NCBI GenBank assembly: GCA_014621425.1
Contig: JAANBB010000236.1
Span: 1-61,846, forward strand
Source of the DNA: Cylindrodendrum hubeiense
Lineage: Eukaryota > Ascomycota > Sordariomycetes > Hypocreales > Nectriaceae
Length of the DNA: 61,846 nt
Direction of reading: 5' to 3'
This document shows, one piece after another, positions 34,287 through 44,571 of the stretch (position 1 is the first letter of the stretch; each line of letters begins with the position of its first letter). The position numbers and the translations under genes were made by a program. The notes beneath the pieces are model-generated. The model saw only the letters and a list, made by a program, of their open reading frames with translations, ran no database searches and had not been told where the DNA came from.

Positions 34287-37200
34287 TCAGGCGCGCTGGA
34301 TCATGGCCTCGCGGTCAGGACCAGTGCCGATGTACTTGATCTGCTCAACTTTAGCAATTGCGGTGCAGGTCAGTATGCGCGTCCACCTACCTTAACTCCG
34401 ACAAACTTCTCGATGTACTGCTGGGGGTCAGCGCCACTGTTCGTTATGCTAGCCCATGTGAATATTCTCACCTCAATGTAATCGCGGGCCGCCTTAGGGA
34501 GATCGTAGTAGGTCTTCGCGTTGGTGGTCGGCTTTTGCCAGCCTGGCATCTCGTGGTAAACCACCTCAGCTCGGTTCAGGATGTCAAGGTCCGCAGGGTA
34601 AGAGTCCAGTTCCTGTCCAAACGGTTAGCGTCTCCACAATCTATCATGATCTCGTTGGCATCACTGACCTCTCCGTCGATCTTATAAGCGATGGCGATCT
34701 TGATCGTTTCGAAAGTATCCAAAATGTCGAGCTGCAGAGTGTTAGAGCGTTTTGACGCGTGTCACAAGCATGCCATGGGCACTATCTACCTTCGTGAGAT
34801 TCAGGCTGGTGTAGTAGTTGATCGAGTCACTGTACTTGACAACAACAAGGTCTGTGTGTGCTTGTCAGTTGTATTCCCTATTACTCAAGGTTTTGAGGTT
34901 GTGCGTACCGAGCCTGAGAACGGTCAGTAAGGTTGTCAGCAGCTAAGAGCCATGATGAAAACTCACCATCCGCATCGGCGTCTGCGGCCAGTCGATGTTC
35001 CCTAAGTCTTGTCAGCGGTAGAAGCTCGAAACCTCCAGGGCGCTTGTGGCCTCACCCATTCGCGTCCAATCTCCTGGAGCTTGGTGCCAATCCTGAGGTT
35101 GTCATTTAGTTTCAGAGTGGCTTCAAGATGGTAATTCAGACGCACTCTTCGGTATCTTCGGTCTTGAAGGCCCCCGACCCGACACGGGTGGTATCTGTTG
35201 CCAATCAGCAGTGAATCACGGCCTTGGAGCAATCGGGGACATACAAGCCTTGACCACTCCAACCACCTCTGTGATGTTCTTTGGGTTCAGTGTGAGTCCA
35301 CCAATAATACCAGCAAGCGTAGTACTTGAGGAAGTGACGAACTGTAGTTAATCATGAGTACTAGTGCAAACTGAAAGGCCAAGTTGACGGAAACCTACTG
35401 GGTAAGAGCCATAATCAACATCTAGCATCAGTGCCTGTTCAATCGGGAACAAGCACAAGCGCCAGGCTCCAGAACCCCTTTCCTTCATAGGAGACTTGAC
35501 TGATGCCGCTCTACCAGCATCGCACGTGGCGCAGAGGTTTGGCGTGAAAATGAAGCCCCGGGATCATCTCATGACAAACTTTACACAGTTTGGTTTGAAC
35601 CTCGAGACGCCATAACTAGGTCTGCTCCGAGTTGATTCCAGGGCGACATCCTCACATAAAATTGTCATTAACTCCACTGACCACGCTCGATAGCCAACAA
35701 GTAGGTGAGTAAGCCAGGTCTCCGTATGGCTCCCGAATCCCGCCGAGGCGTGAACATAATACACAGCTTGTTACAGCGCAGACCCCTTGTTGGGTTCCGC
35801 CAGCAAGGTGATTGCTCAGACGAGCACTATGTCCCGCCCCGAGCTAAGAATCCTGGTGGGACTAGGAAAGAGGACTGTGAGACCACGGACACGGTGCTCG
35901 TTCCACCAATGCGTCAGTACTATTCGTTTAGTCTTGGGGTGAGAACCTTACGTTTGCGCCTTCGATCACAATTTTCGTGTTGCTCTGCTGTGCGGATCTC
36001 ATGAAGGACACGCCGTCCACGACGTACTTCTTCAGCGTCACCCTGTACTCGTCGAAACGAGCAAGCTCGGCTTTGATGTCGTATTCGAACAGTTCTCCGA
36101 AGCGCTTTTGATAGCCATCCGCAAGGCGTCTCACCTTCTTTTCGAAAATGTCAGGGTAGAATACGTCAGTCATTTTGATGCCAGTTCGCTAGGAAAGTTA
36201 GCGCACAGTCCGCTCCCTTGTCATAACTATCTCTTACTGCTCTGCTTGACTGATAGCAGGGACCAATGCCTATGGAGGACGTTAGACCTCGTTGCTTAAA
36301 TAGCGTCGCTAGCACGACGATGACCGAGATTGTCCCCGCTATTGAGATTTGGGAATGCTTGCAATGAGGTGACAGAAGCAGAAAAGGACAATTCGGCATG
36401 GAGTCCTGGGGGTAGCGTACCGCGTCTTGTTGTTCCGATAGCTTCGTCTGGGGTAAACGTTAGCTGCTGTTCCTCAACGACAATGTCGGAAACTATGGGA
36501 CGAACCTCCAAGTTCCTTCTCCTCGAGACCATCCACTGCCATGTGCATGTCCAAGAGGACATTGACCCTGTCAGAAACAAGGATCCGATCATGTACCCCG
36601 TCCAATCCTTTTTCTTTTAATTCCTGGAGCTCGGCAAAGAAAGTTGGGCTAGAAGACAGAGTCAGTCTTCTTAGCATGTTCGGCTGAGGGGCGCGAGCCA
36701 GGCGAGACATCAACAAGATGCCGACGTGGTAGTCGGGTTAGGAGTGGAGGGTTATGTGAAGACTAACACGTGGAAGACTACGCCCGAACCGATGAAGTTC
36801 ATGCTATGGTACTTGTTAGCCTCGCCGTTGCCAGCTTGAACGATCATTATCCTTGACAAACCATTTTGGGTTGGTCAGCCCAGAGGGCAAGAGGTGAAAG
36901 CTGCCTCTATGTTAGCAACCACCCAGTGCTTCCACGTGTGCTGGTTCTCACCTATACGAAACTCCGTTCACACTTTGCACCTATTAGCAACACAATATAT
37001 ATGTATAGAAAGCTCAACCAACCGCACTTGATGCCCAGCGTTAGACCCACCCTTAACGTTAATTAGCAGGTATTTCAGCGCAAATTTGTCGTTTGGGGAT
37101 GTTTTAGGGATCGGTGGAAGCCGTTGGTCGACCAGATTCTGCCTGGGTTGTGCTTACCGCGGCTCGGGCACAGAGTTGCGCCTCCTGGCACTGTCCATCA

Positions 37201-37416
37201 ACCAACTTGCCCTTCTGAGTACGCAGTATCGTTAGTGTCCAGGTGTCATCGGCTGTGTTGGGTTCTCCCCGAGTACTCACGCCTTCGTCGCCTGTGGAAG
37301 TCCTGGTCAGTATAATGAGATCGAACCGATATCGGCGACATGTGGAGGAAGGACATATTCCAGGTAAGGGAGAGAAACATACCCCATTGGGCCCCAAGGA
37401 TGACAGTGATAGTCAT
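34287..37416 (-). CDS. ADE12: adenylosuccinate synthetase in 22 exons
   Basis: The 424-residue enzyme catalyses IMP + Asp + GTP to adenylosuccinate, the first committed step to AMP. Exons (minus strand): 37416-37383, 37291-37281, 37214-37158, 37051-37028, 36980-36952, 36900-36862, 36803-36768, 36648-36506, 36447-36421, 36269-36238, 36188-35952, 35434-35399, 35341-35245, 35194-35146, 35092-35056, 35001-34967, 34913-34909, 34851-34790, 34731-34669, 34612-34472, 34417-34391 and 34340-34287. Key motifs are complete: P-loop GDEGKGK with catalytic Asp13, NAGH with His41, [64 protein letters not shown] and GTGPDR. The total matches the family's 420-435 residues. All junctions are GT-AG and close in frame. 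GGHNAGH reads GGSNAGH, and the stretch around exons 4-5 is the least certain. It could be a paralogue rather than the only copy. Confidence 0.9.
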
Positions 37417-37818
37417 ATTGCGCAGGATCAAGTTTGACTGTCGTGAGTGTCGTCGTTGTGATTGCAGAGAAGAAAAAATACACGATCTGGACAAAGTGAC
37501 AAAGTTTTAAAGGCGCGGTTGCTCGAAAGGTGCGTCAGAGCAGCCGCACGATTTAGCGGGGTACTTGAACTTTGCCCCTCCATCCCACTATCAAGTACTC
37601 CTCCTAGTTCAATCAGCGGTAAGGTACCGGCAAGTCCCCGGCCGGTTTGTGTGAGGCACTTTTAGGGCCCGATCGGCAAGAGGATTATCATAATCCAGCT
37701 TTTAGAAAAAGATACATCGGCTGGCAAGACCTCGCCCAAAGTACCCCTTGAGACCCCAGTCGGCCGATGCATAAATAGAAACTTCACCGATTTCCTATTC
37801 TGGCGAGCGCGGTCCAGT

Positions 37819-37900
37819 CACATGACCTGGTCAGCACGTGACTGAGCCAGCAGTCTTGCTCGCACGTGACCGAGCCGGCTGGATCAGGTCGGCACATGAC
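37819..37900. promoter_or_regulatory. cluster of four CACRTGAC (E-box-like) motifs
   Basis: CACATGAC at 37819, CACGTGAC at 37835, CACGTGAC at 37863 and CACATGAC at 37893, all in the same orientation within 82 bp, about 400 bp upstream of the adenylosuccinate synthetase start. CACGTG is the core bound by bHLH factors. Regulatory function is inferred; the cluster could equally be part of a degraded repeat adjoining the AT-rich island. Confidence 0.4.
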
Positions 37901-38039
37901 CTAGCTAGCTACTAAGAGCCTGGATCGGGATCGAATAAATACCCCGCTTTCCACAGCAGATCACCTGACTAGCTAGCTCAGGTTAGCTCGGGCTCAAGAC
38001 CTCAGATCCGATCGGAAGTCTGATAAGAGAGCAGATATC

Positions 38040-38345
38040 CCTGCTAATAACTGCTATTCTATAACACTTTTATTATCTTATTCTAGATTGGTAGATTATA
38101 TACTAAAATATTAACTTACACTTATCTATCTTATTGATTTAAATATTAATCTTTTGAAGATACTAAAAGCTATTAAAAATCAGTAGTTAAAAGTTAGTAA
38201 TCCTAAATAAATCTTATTAACTATTATTTTTTTCACTTTTAATTATTATATCTATTTAATTAAAAGATAAATAATTATTTCAAATTTTTATTTAAATAAA
38301 TATATATTCAATTAGCGTATATAATTTCCTAAGAACTATATGACC
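38040..38345. repeat. AT-rich island, likely RIP-degraded repeat remnant
   Basis: About 300 bp of very high A+T with abundant TA dinucleotides and long T and A runs, bounded abruptly by normal-composition DNA. No frame survives. This is the pattern expected of a repeat mutated by RIP in ascomycetes. The source element cannot be recognised. Confidence 0.6.
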
Positions 38346-39144
38346 TTTAATGGGCTAGTTAGAGGCTGTTATAAAGTGCGCAAAAGGGGGGCTGCGCAGA
38401 AGGGTGGGTCGCGACCTTACTACAGATTATGTACTCGGTGCATACTTTAACGCCCCAGCCATGGTCATTCCTGCACCATCATCTCCGCCCATCAGCCTTT
38501 TTCGTTAGTACGGGAAAACAACCATCCCTTGGCACGGTGCGACTCCCTTTCCTAGCTAGCAACATCGCCATCTTCCCGTTGCTACTTAGCATCGCCGGTT
38601 TAAGGTTCTAGCATCGCCCGACCTCCAATCGAGGCCCTAGATTCCCTGCTGACTGGGGGCGGCGGTGTCGCCAGAGACTGGGCTTATCAGCTAATCTGCC
38701 CTCAGTCTCAGCCCCTCGCCCCTGCCGCGGCCGACTGGATCCTGAGCTATGGCGAAGGCCGCATAAAGTCGATGCTATACAGTGTAAACTCAAGGCGGTG
38801 TTGGCCGTAGTCGATAGGTTAACATGTTATCTTATTAGGGGGAGGGGGAGGTTAAGGTGATTAAAGGTGAGCATCACTGAGCAAGGGTGATGGAAGCCTG
38901 AGCAAGAGCAGCGCTGCTGACTGACCAGGCCAGAACGCGGGTTCCCCAGTTTTCGTGGAGGACTACCTACCTACGTAGGTACTACCCAGCCAAGGTCAAC
39001 CCAAAGTCAGCCACCGTTATCCTTCGACACACGAGCTTCGCCAGCTCTCCACGAACTTGTGCGAACCTTGCATGTAACCAAAGCTCCCGATAGCTGTCGC
39101 GCAGCCCGCCCTTGGCGGCAGGACGTGCGTCATCATTCTCCAGC

Positions 39145-42100
39145 ATGTCTGAGCTTGGAGTCCCAGACTCGCTCAGCCCAGCGCCCTCCGTTATCCTCCC
39201 GACCACACCAGACCCGAATGGCGACGCGCCTGTCTTTCCTCTGCTACAAAACAATGGAGCTGCGAGCCCAGTGTCGTCCGACGCCGCGGGACGCACCAAC
39301 CGAGCCGGCGAAGACGACAATGACGACGAGCCCGCAGTAGCCAAGCCCTTCGTGCGCACCACCAGCCCAGACCCGTCCGCCCGCGCCGCCGAGGATACCT
39401 TTGATGACCGTGTGCCCGATCGCCTCATCTACAAGATGCACAAGTTCAGCCTCTACGAAACAGCCAGCCGATACTACATCGTCGGCGTCGACGTCAGCGA
39501 GAAGCGGTACCGTATCCTCAAGATCGACAGAACCACCGAGGGCGCCGAGTTGAACATGACGGACGACAAGATTGTGTATAGCCTCAAGGAGATGAACCGC
39601 TTGTTAGACACCATTGATGACGGCAATCGAGGCACCGGTGGCATCAAGCTGCGGTGCACCACTTGGGGTCTGCTTGGCTTCATCAAGTTCACGGGGCCTT
39701 ACTACATGCTCCTCATCACTAAGAAGAGCACTGTTGCTATGGTTGGAGGCCACTATATCTACCAAATCGAGGGCACTGAGCTGGTACCCTTGACTCCGGG
39801 AAAGTTCAAGCCCGACTCGCGCAACACCGAAGAGCAGCGCTACCTCGGTATTCTCAACAACCTCGATTTAACCAGGTCCTTCTACTACAGTTACTCGTAT
39901 GACGTCACCCGCACCCTGCAGCACAATGTGATCCGCGAGCGAGAGGCCCTCGCTCAGGGAATCTTACCTCCCTCAGATGACGATTTCAACTCGATGTTTG
40001 TGTGGAACAATTACCTACTGCAGCCAGCCGTCACGGCCCTCCGAGACCCCTACGACTGGTGTCGCCCTATTATCCACGGATATATTGACCAGGCGGGTGA
40101 GTTGTTTCGCGGCGCCACAGCGTGGGTGAAACTGCTAACTTTAATCAGCTTTGTCTATATATGGGCGTACCGCCCACATAACCGTTATTGCGAGACGCTC
40201 TCGGTACTTTGCTGGTGCTCGATTTTTGAAGCGAGGAGCCAACGACCTGGTATGTTTATCTACTCTTGATTCTGAACGGATGTTCAATGATGAAGGACCA
40301 ATTATGGCGGATATCTAAGCAAATCTTGCTTACTCCTCTTAGGGCTATGTTGCCAATGATGTCGAGACGGAGCAGATCGTCGCCGAGTCCCTGACCACCT
40401 CGTTTCATGCTCCCGGCCCACAGCTCTTCTGCAGCCCCCAATACACCTCCTACGTCCAACACCGGGGCAGTATTCCACTTTACTGGACTCAAGATAGCAC
40501 GGGCGTCACCCCGAAGCCCCCGATCGAGCTCAACTTGGTCGACCCCTTCTATGGAGCTGCTGCACTGCACTTTGATAACCTCTTTGAACGATATGGCGCG
40601 CCACTCTACGTGGTCAACCTAATCAAGGCCAAGGAACGCCAGCCCAGAGAGTCGAAGCTTCTAGGGGAGTATACGCATGCGATCAACTACCTGAATCAGT
40701 TTCTTCCCGCGGACAAGAAGATTATCCACAAGGCCTGGGATATGAGTCGAGCGTCCAAGGTCCGCGGCGGCGACGTCATCGGCAACCTTGAACTGATTGC
40801 TGAGTCTGTCCTCAACACGACCGGCTTCTTCCAGAACGGTGATGGTATTACAAGCTCCATGACGGCTCAAAATGGAGTGGCTCGCACAAATTGCATCGAC
40901 TGCCTGGATCGCACCAACGCGGCGCAGTTCGCCATCGGGAAGCGGGCGCTGGGCCACCAGCTCCACGCCCTCGGTATTCTTGAGAACACATCTGTTGAGT
41001 ACGACACGGATGCTGTTAATCTCTTCACCCATATGTGGCACGACCATGGCGACACTATTGCAGTCCAGTACGGCGGTTCCCAGCTCGTCAACACCATGGA
41101 GACGTATCGCAAGATCAATCAATGGACCAGCCACTCCCGTGACATGATTGAAAGCTTCAAGCGTTACTACAACAACTCTTTCTTGGACAGCCAGCGACAA
41201 GAAGTCTATAACCTATTCCTGGGCAACTACGTCTTCACTCTGGGGCAGCCCATGCTCTGGGATTTGGCCACCGACTACTATCTCCACCACTCTGACCCCA
41301 GGAACTGGTCTGCCATGACGAAGCGCGATTACATCAACTGGTACACACCTTCTCACTTGAACGAGCGAAAGGTTCCACCATATGTCCCTAGCCGAGATAT
41401 TGCGCGATTTCACCCTGTTGAATTCTTTGACGACTACTGGCTTGAGTACTACCGGCCTGCAACTCTATCATCCTTCCCCAAGATGTTTGCGTATAAGATG
41501 AACTCCACAATCAAGTACATCCCTCTCAAGTCAACTCAGGACGGCCGGTATGATCTCAGTCCATTTCGTGTCCGCACAGAAGGTGACGTGGTTCCCAGCG
41601 ACAGGAAGAGACCAAAGAAGGAGACGGTCAATAGTGTGGCGTCTGGATCGTCCCGGTCGGCCTTGGTAGCAGATGGTGCTGCCTCGATGGTTTCCAGCAC
41701 AACCCCGGCAAAAGGCATGTCGCTGCGCTGGCTACAGCCAGTTCAAACAAAGAGAGTAGAAGATGCGTCCAGGTTGGAGTCAGCGCAGGCATTGCAAGCC
41801 GGCGAAGGTCTCCCCAAGGCGAAGCCCACTGCTCTGGAAAAGTCAAACGCCGCACAATGGACCTTTACCAAGGCCGTCCACGACTCTCTGAATCCGTCTG
41901 TGAAGGACCAGGAGGCAGATGACTATGAGCGGTATATCAAACACCCCCAGAACCTCCCCTTAGTGGTCTCAAGCGACACCCCTGTAGACATCGACTCGTC
42001 AGAGTATCAAGAATACATCAACGGCGGCTGGCAGGATGAGGGCCTCACTGTAAAGGGCACTGAGGAAGAAATCGATGTATATGCCGAGTTGCTCAAGGTG

Positions 42101-42211
42101 GGAGAGAACCCGCTGACAGTAACTGAAGAGGATGGGTCAAAGAAGAGATACAAGGCCTATAGGAAGTGGCTGCGGGGAAAGTCGATTTTCAAGCAGCAAC
42201 CTCTCGATTGA
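39145..42211 (+). CDS. FIG4: Sac-domain phosphoinositide 5-phosphatase Fig4
   Basis: Three exons: 39145-40096, 40149-40249 and 40343-42211, giving 973 residues. After a disordered N-terminus, the Sac domain starts at [20 protein letters not shown]. It contains [15 protein letters not shown] and [21 protein letters not shown]. The catalytic CX5R(T) motif is [18 protein letters not shown], at about residue 528-545. The Fig4-specific [14 protein letters not shown] and [25 protein letters not shown] follow. Fig4 dephosphorylates PI(3,5)P2 and stabilises the Fab1/Vac14 complex on vacuole or endosome membranes. Both introns are short GT-AG, and the frame is recovered in known Fig4 sequence on each side. 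Its stop lies 28 bp from the TTI2 stop on the other strand. Confidence 0.95.
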
Positions 42212-42239
42212 TGATAAAGCACATCGCGACTCGTTTATA

Positions 42240-44067
42240 TCAAGAAGCGCTTGGTCGGGTCGGACTCAGGAACTTTGGAAAGAGTTTTGTTAGTCGGGGC
42301 TCGTTTTCCAGAACCTTCTCTAATCCCTCAGGTGGTGTTGCGTGGCTCTGGGCCCAGACGGACTGCAACATATTGGAGGTTTGAACCAGCTCACGGGATA
42401 TGGCGTTGACGCCATCTGAATCTGGCGTTGGAGCAGTGTCATCTCCACACACATTCAACCAGCAAAGAGAGAGGATGCGGATGATCTGCCCCAGGTTTTC
42501 GCCCTCATTGAACCTTGGCCAGCAACTGGTGATTGTGACGCCCAGTGCTTTGGTAGCGGCGAGAATGGCAGGAGGATATGCCATCGCAAAGGGGTCTTCC
42601 ATGACTGATGATATCACTGAAAGGAGGTTCTACTCGCCCATATTTAGTGACATTAGAGGGGCGTCATGTTTGGAAAGAGACGGGGTTTACCTTTAGATGC
42701 TTAATTGAATAGATACCCAGGCATTTAACGATCGATGCCGCACTTTCCATCAGAATTTGGACGAGGCGTGCATATTGAGAGGCGTGAAAGTACGCTGCAA
42801 AGACGCCCTCCCTCAAGAGCTTGTCCAAGAGCCGTCGACGATTGAGACTCTGGGAAGGTTGGTGAGTCTCTGCCAGTCTAATAAGCACATCGTAGGCTGG
42901 TACAAGGAGTTTTGTGGACTCCTGTTCGGGCGTAAGACTGGGGAGATAGAGTAGAGCGGGAAATGTCACGTCCTCAAAAATGAGACCAATGCCTGTAGTC
43001 TGCAAGATCTGGGCTGGGCATTTCCCAACGAAAAGGGCCAAAATCTCCAGGCCCCTCGATTTCACATCGGTGGACTCGTCCTCAGCAAGAGCCAGCAAGA
43101 CTGGGGTAAAGAGAGGCCAATGGTCTTTGATCAAGGAGGGCTTTTTTTGAGCGGTGACTGTCAGCAGCTGGTTGGAGTGAGGAAGGACTGTGAACCAACC
43201 TCGGAGGCATCGACCGCCCAGCGCAATGTTGATATAGCCCAGGGAGCAAGGGCCTTCCAGGATGAGGTTTTTGGAGGCTGCCGACCTTTCTCAGCAGTTT
43301 CTTGGTAGTGGGCTGGTCTCCCAGACGCAGTGACCCTCGACGATGACTTTGCGAAGAGCGGCTTGAGGAATGTTTGTAGAACAGGACCAATGATAAATCC
43401 AGCCATTGTAGAGGCTGTCAACTGCTCCCGGAGAAGCCCTGACGCAACTTTAACTGCCTTATTCGTAACCCATGGGTCGCGGAGGTCGGTGAAGGCGACA
43501 AGTTTGAGTAGAGTCGAGTCGTCGAGGTTATAGGACCATGTCACAGATATGAGGTGTAAACACGCAATACCTGCCTCCGCTACTAACGCTGCCATTTCCT
43601 GGTCTACAGATACATGTTAGAATTTAAAACAACTAGAAACTACGGGATCCTACCTGGACCGGTGTTTGGTGAGAGTAGGCTCTCGCCCACACCTTTGACC
43701 AGCTTCGACGCCTGGTCGCTGTCCCAAGTGATGCATTCCGATCGAGAAATATATAAAACGACTTCAAGGGCAGTTTCTTGGCGGCCCTAAAATGACAACG
43801 CGTTAGCACACATGCATGGAGGTACAAGAGAGCCTGCGGTTGGAGATGGCCATAGGTTCCTGCCAAAAAAGCGTATCACATACCGCTTTCGCAACTGAGC
43901 CCGGTATCCGAGAAGCTATATCGTCAAGGGTATAGTGCTCTGGGATCTCTGTATATGAACCGCCTAGTCAGTTTCGTTTACATATACTACTCTCGTGCCG
44001 GCGACGTACCGGTTTCGAGCGACTGGAGCCTGTTGAGATTGGCGACACCCAGCAATGATTCCAACAT
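42240..44067 (-). CDS. TTI2: Tti2-family subunit of the TTT (Tel2-Tti1-Tti2) complex
   Basis: Six exons: 44067-44010, 43948-43884, 43786-43654, 43603-43200, 43140-42691 and 42629-42240, giving 499 residues beginning MLESLLGVANLNRL. It is an all-helical HEAT-like protein. Conserved-looking segments include IKDHWPLFTPVLLALAEDES, VKSRGLEILALF, TGIGLIFEDVTFPALLYLPSL and GVFAAYFHASQYARLVQILM, then PFAMAYPPAILAATKAL in the last exon. This fits PF10521 (Tti2). The TTT complex acts with Hsp90 to mature PIKK kinases (TOR, ATM/Tel1, ATR). The acceptors at exons 5 and 6 were chosen to keep frame, and other sites are possible there. Confidence 0.82.
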
Positions 44068-44571
44068 GATGCGACTGCTGTTGGGAATGCTTGGATATGA
44101 GGGCTGAGGACGAGACACCCAGAAACAAAGAAAAATGCGAAGGTATAGTAGGTGTCAAGGCTGTGCTTGGTTTGTGTGCATCCAAGGGAAACCAGATCGT
44201 GGCAACAGGTGGATAGGAAAGCAGAGACAAGTTAGGAACAGTGGCGCGCAGTTACCCACATAAACGGTGCGTATAACACGGTGATACACTGTGCCATCAG
44301 AGCCTGGACAACCATAACCTCTCGATAAGTGTACCACTCCAATGACTATTATAAGGTAAATGAGTCTAGAAGTGTAGAATTCTTCAGTTTAACTCCTCTA
44401 CTTGATCTATTTAGAGTCGCTTTCAGCACTCGTTAGAGTGGATGGCCACTCATGCAATAGGCGGTGGATATAACACTCCTCAGGGACGCACCCATCTAGC
44501 CTCACATGTATCACATCAGCGCGATACGATACAGTGGCGGGCAATTGGATTATCAACATGTATATAGTCGT
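44068..44571. other. intergenic region between TTI2 start and CCA1 stop
   Basis: About 500 bp upstream of TTI2 and downstream of CCA1, both on the minus strand. Nothing else is recognised. Confidence 0.4.

Larger units (their letters stand above)
37417..39144. other. promoter region, motif cluster and AT-rich island between ADE12-like and FIG4
   Basis: About 1.7 kb with no supported gene. It holds the upstream region of the minus-strand adenylosuccinate synthetase, a cluster of CACRTGAC motifs (37,819-37,900), an AT-rich island (about 38,040-38,345), and the FIG4 upstream region from about 38,400. Open frames here are short and lack domains. Confidence 0.45.
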
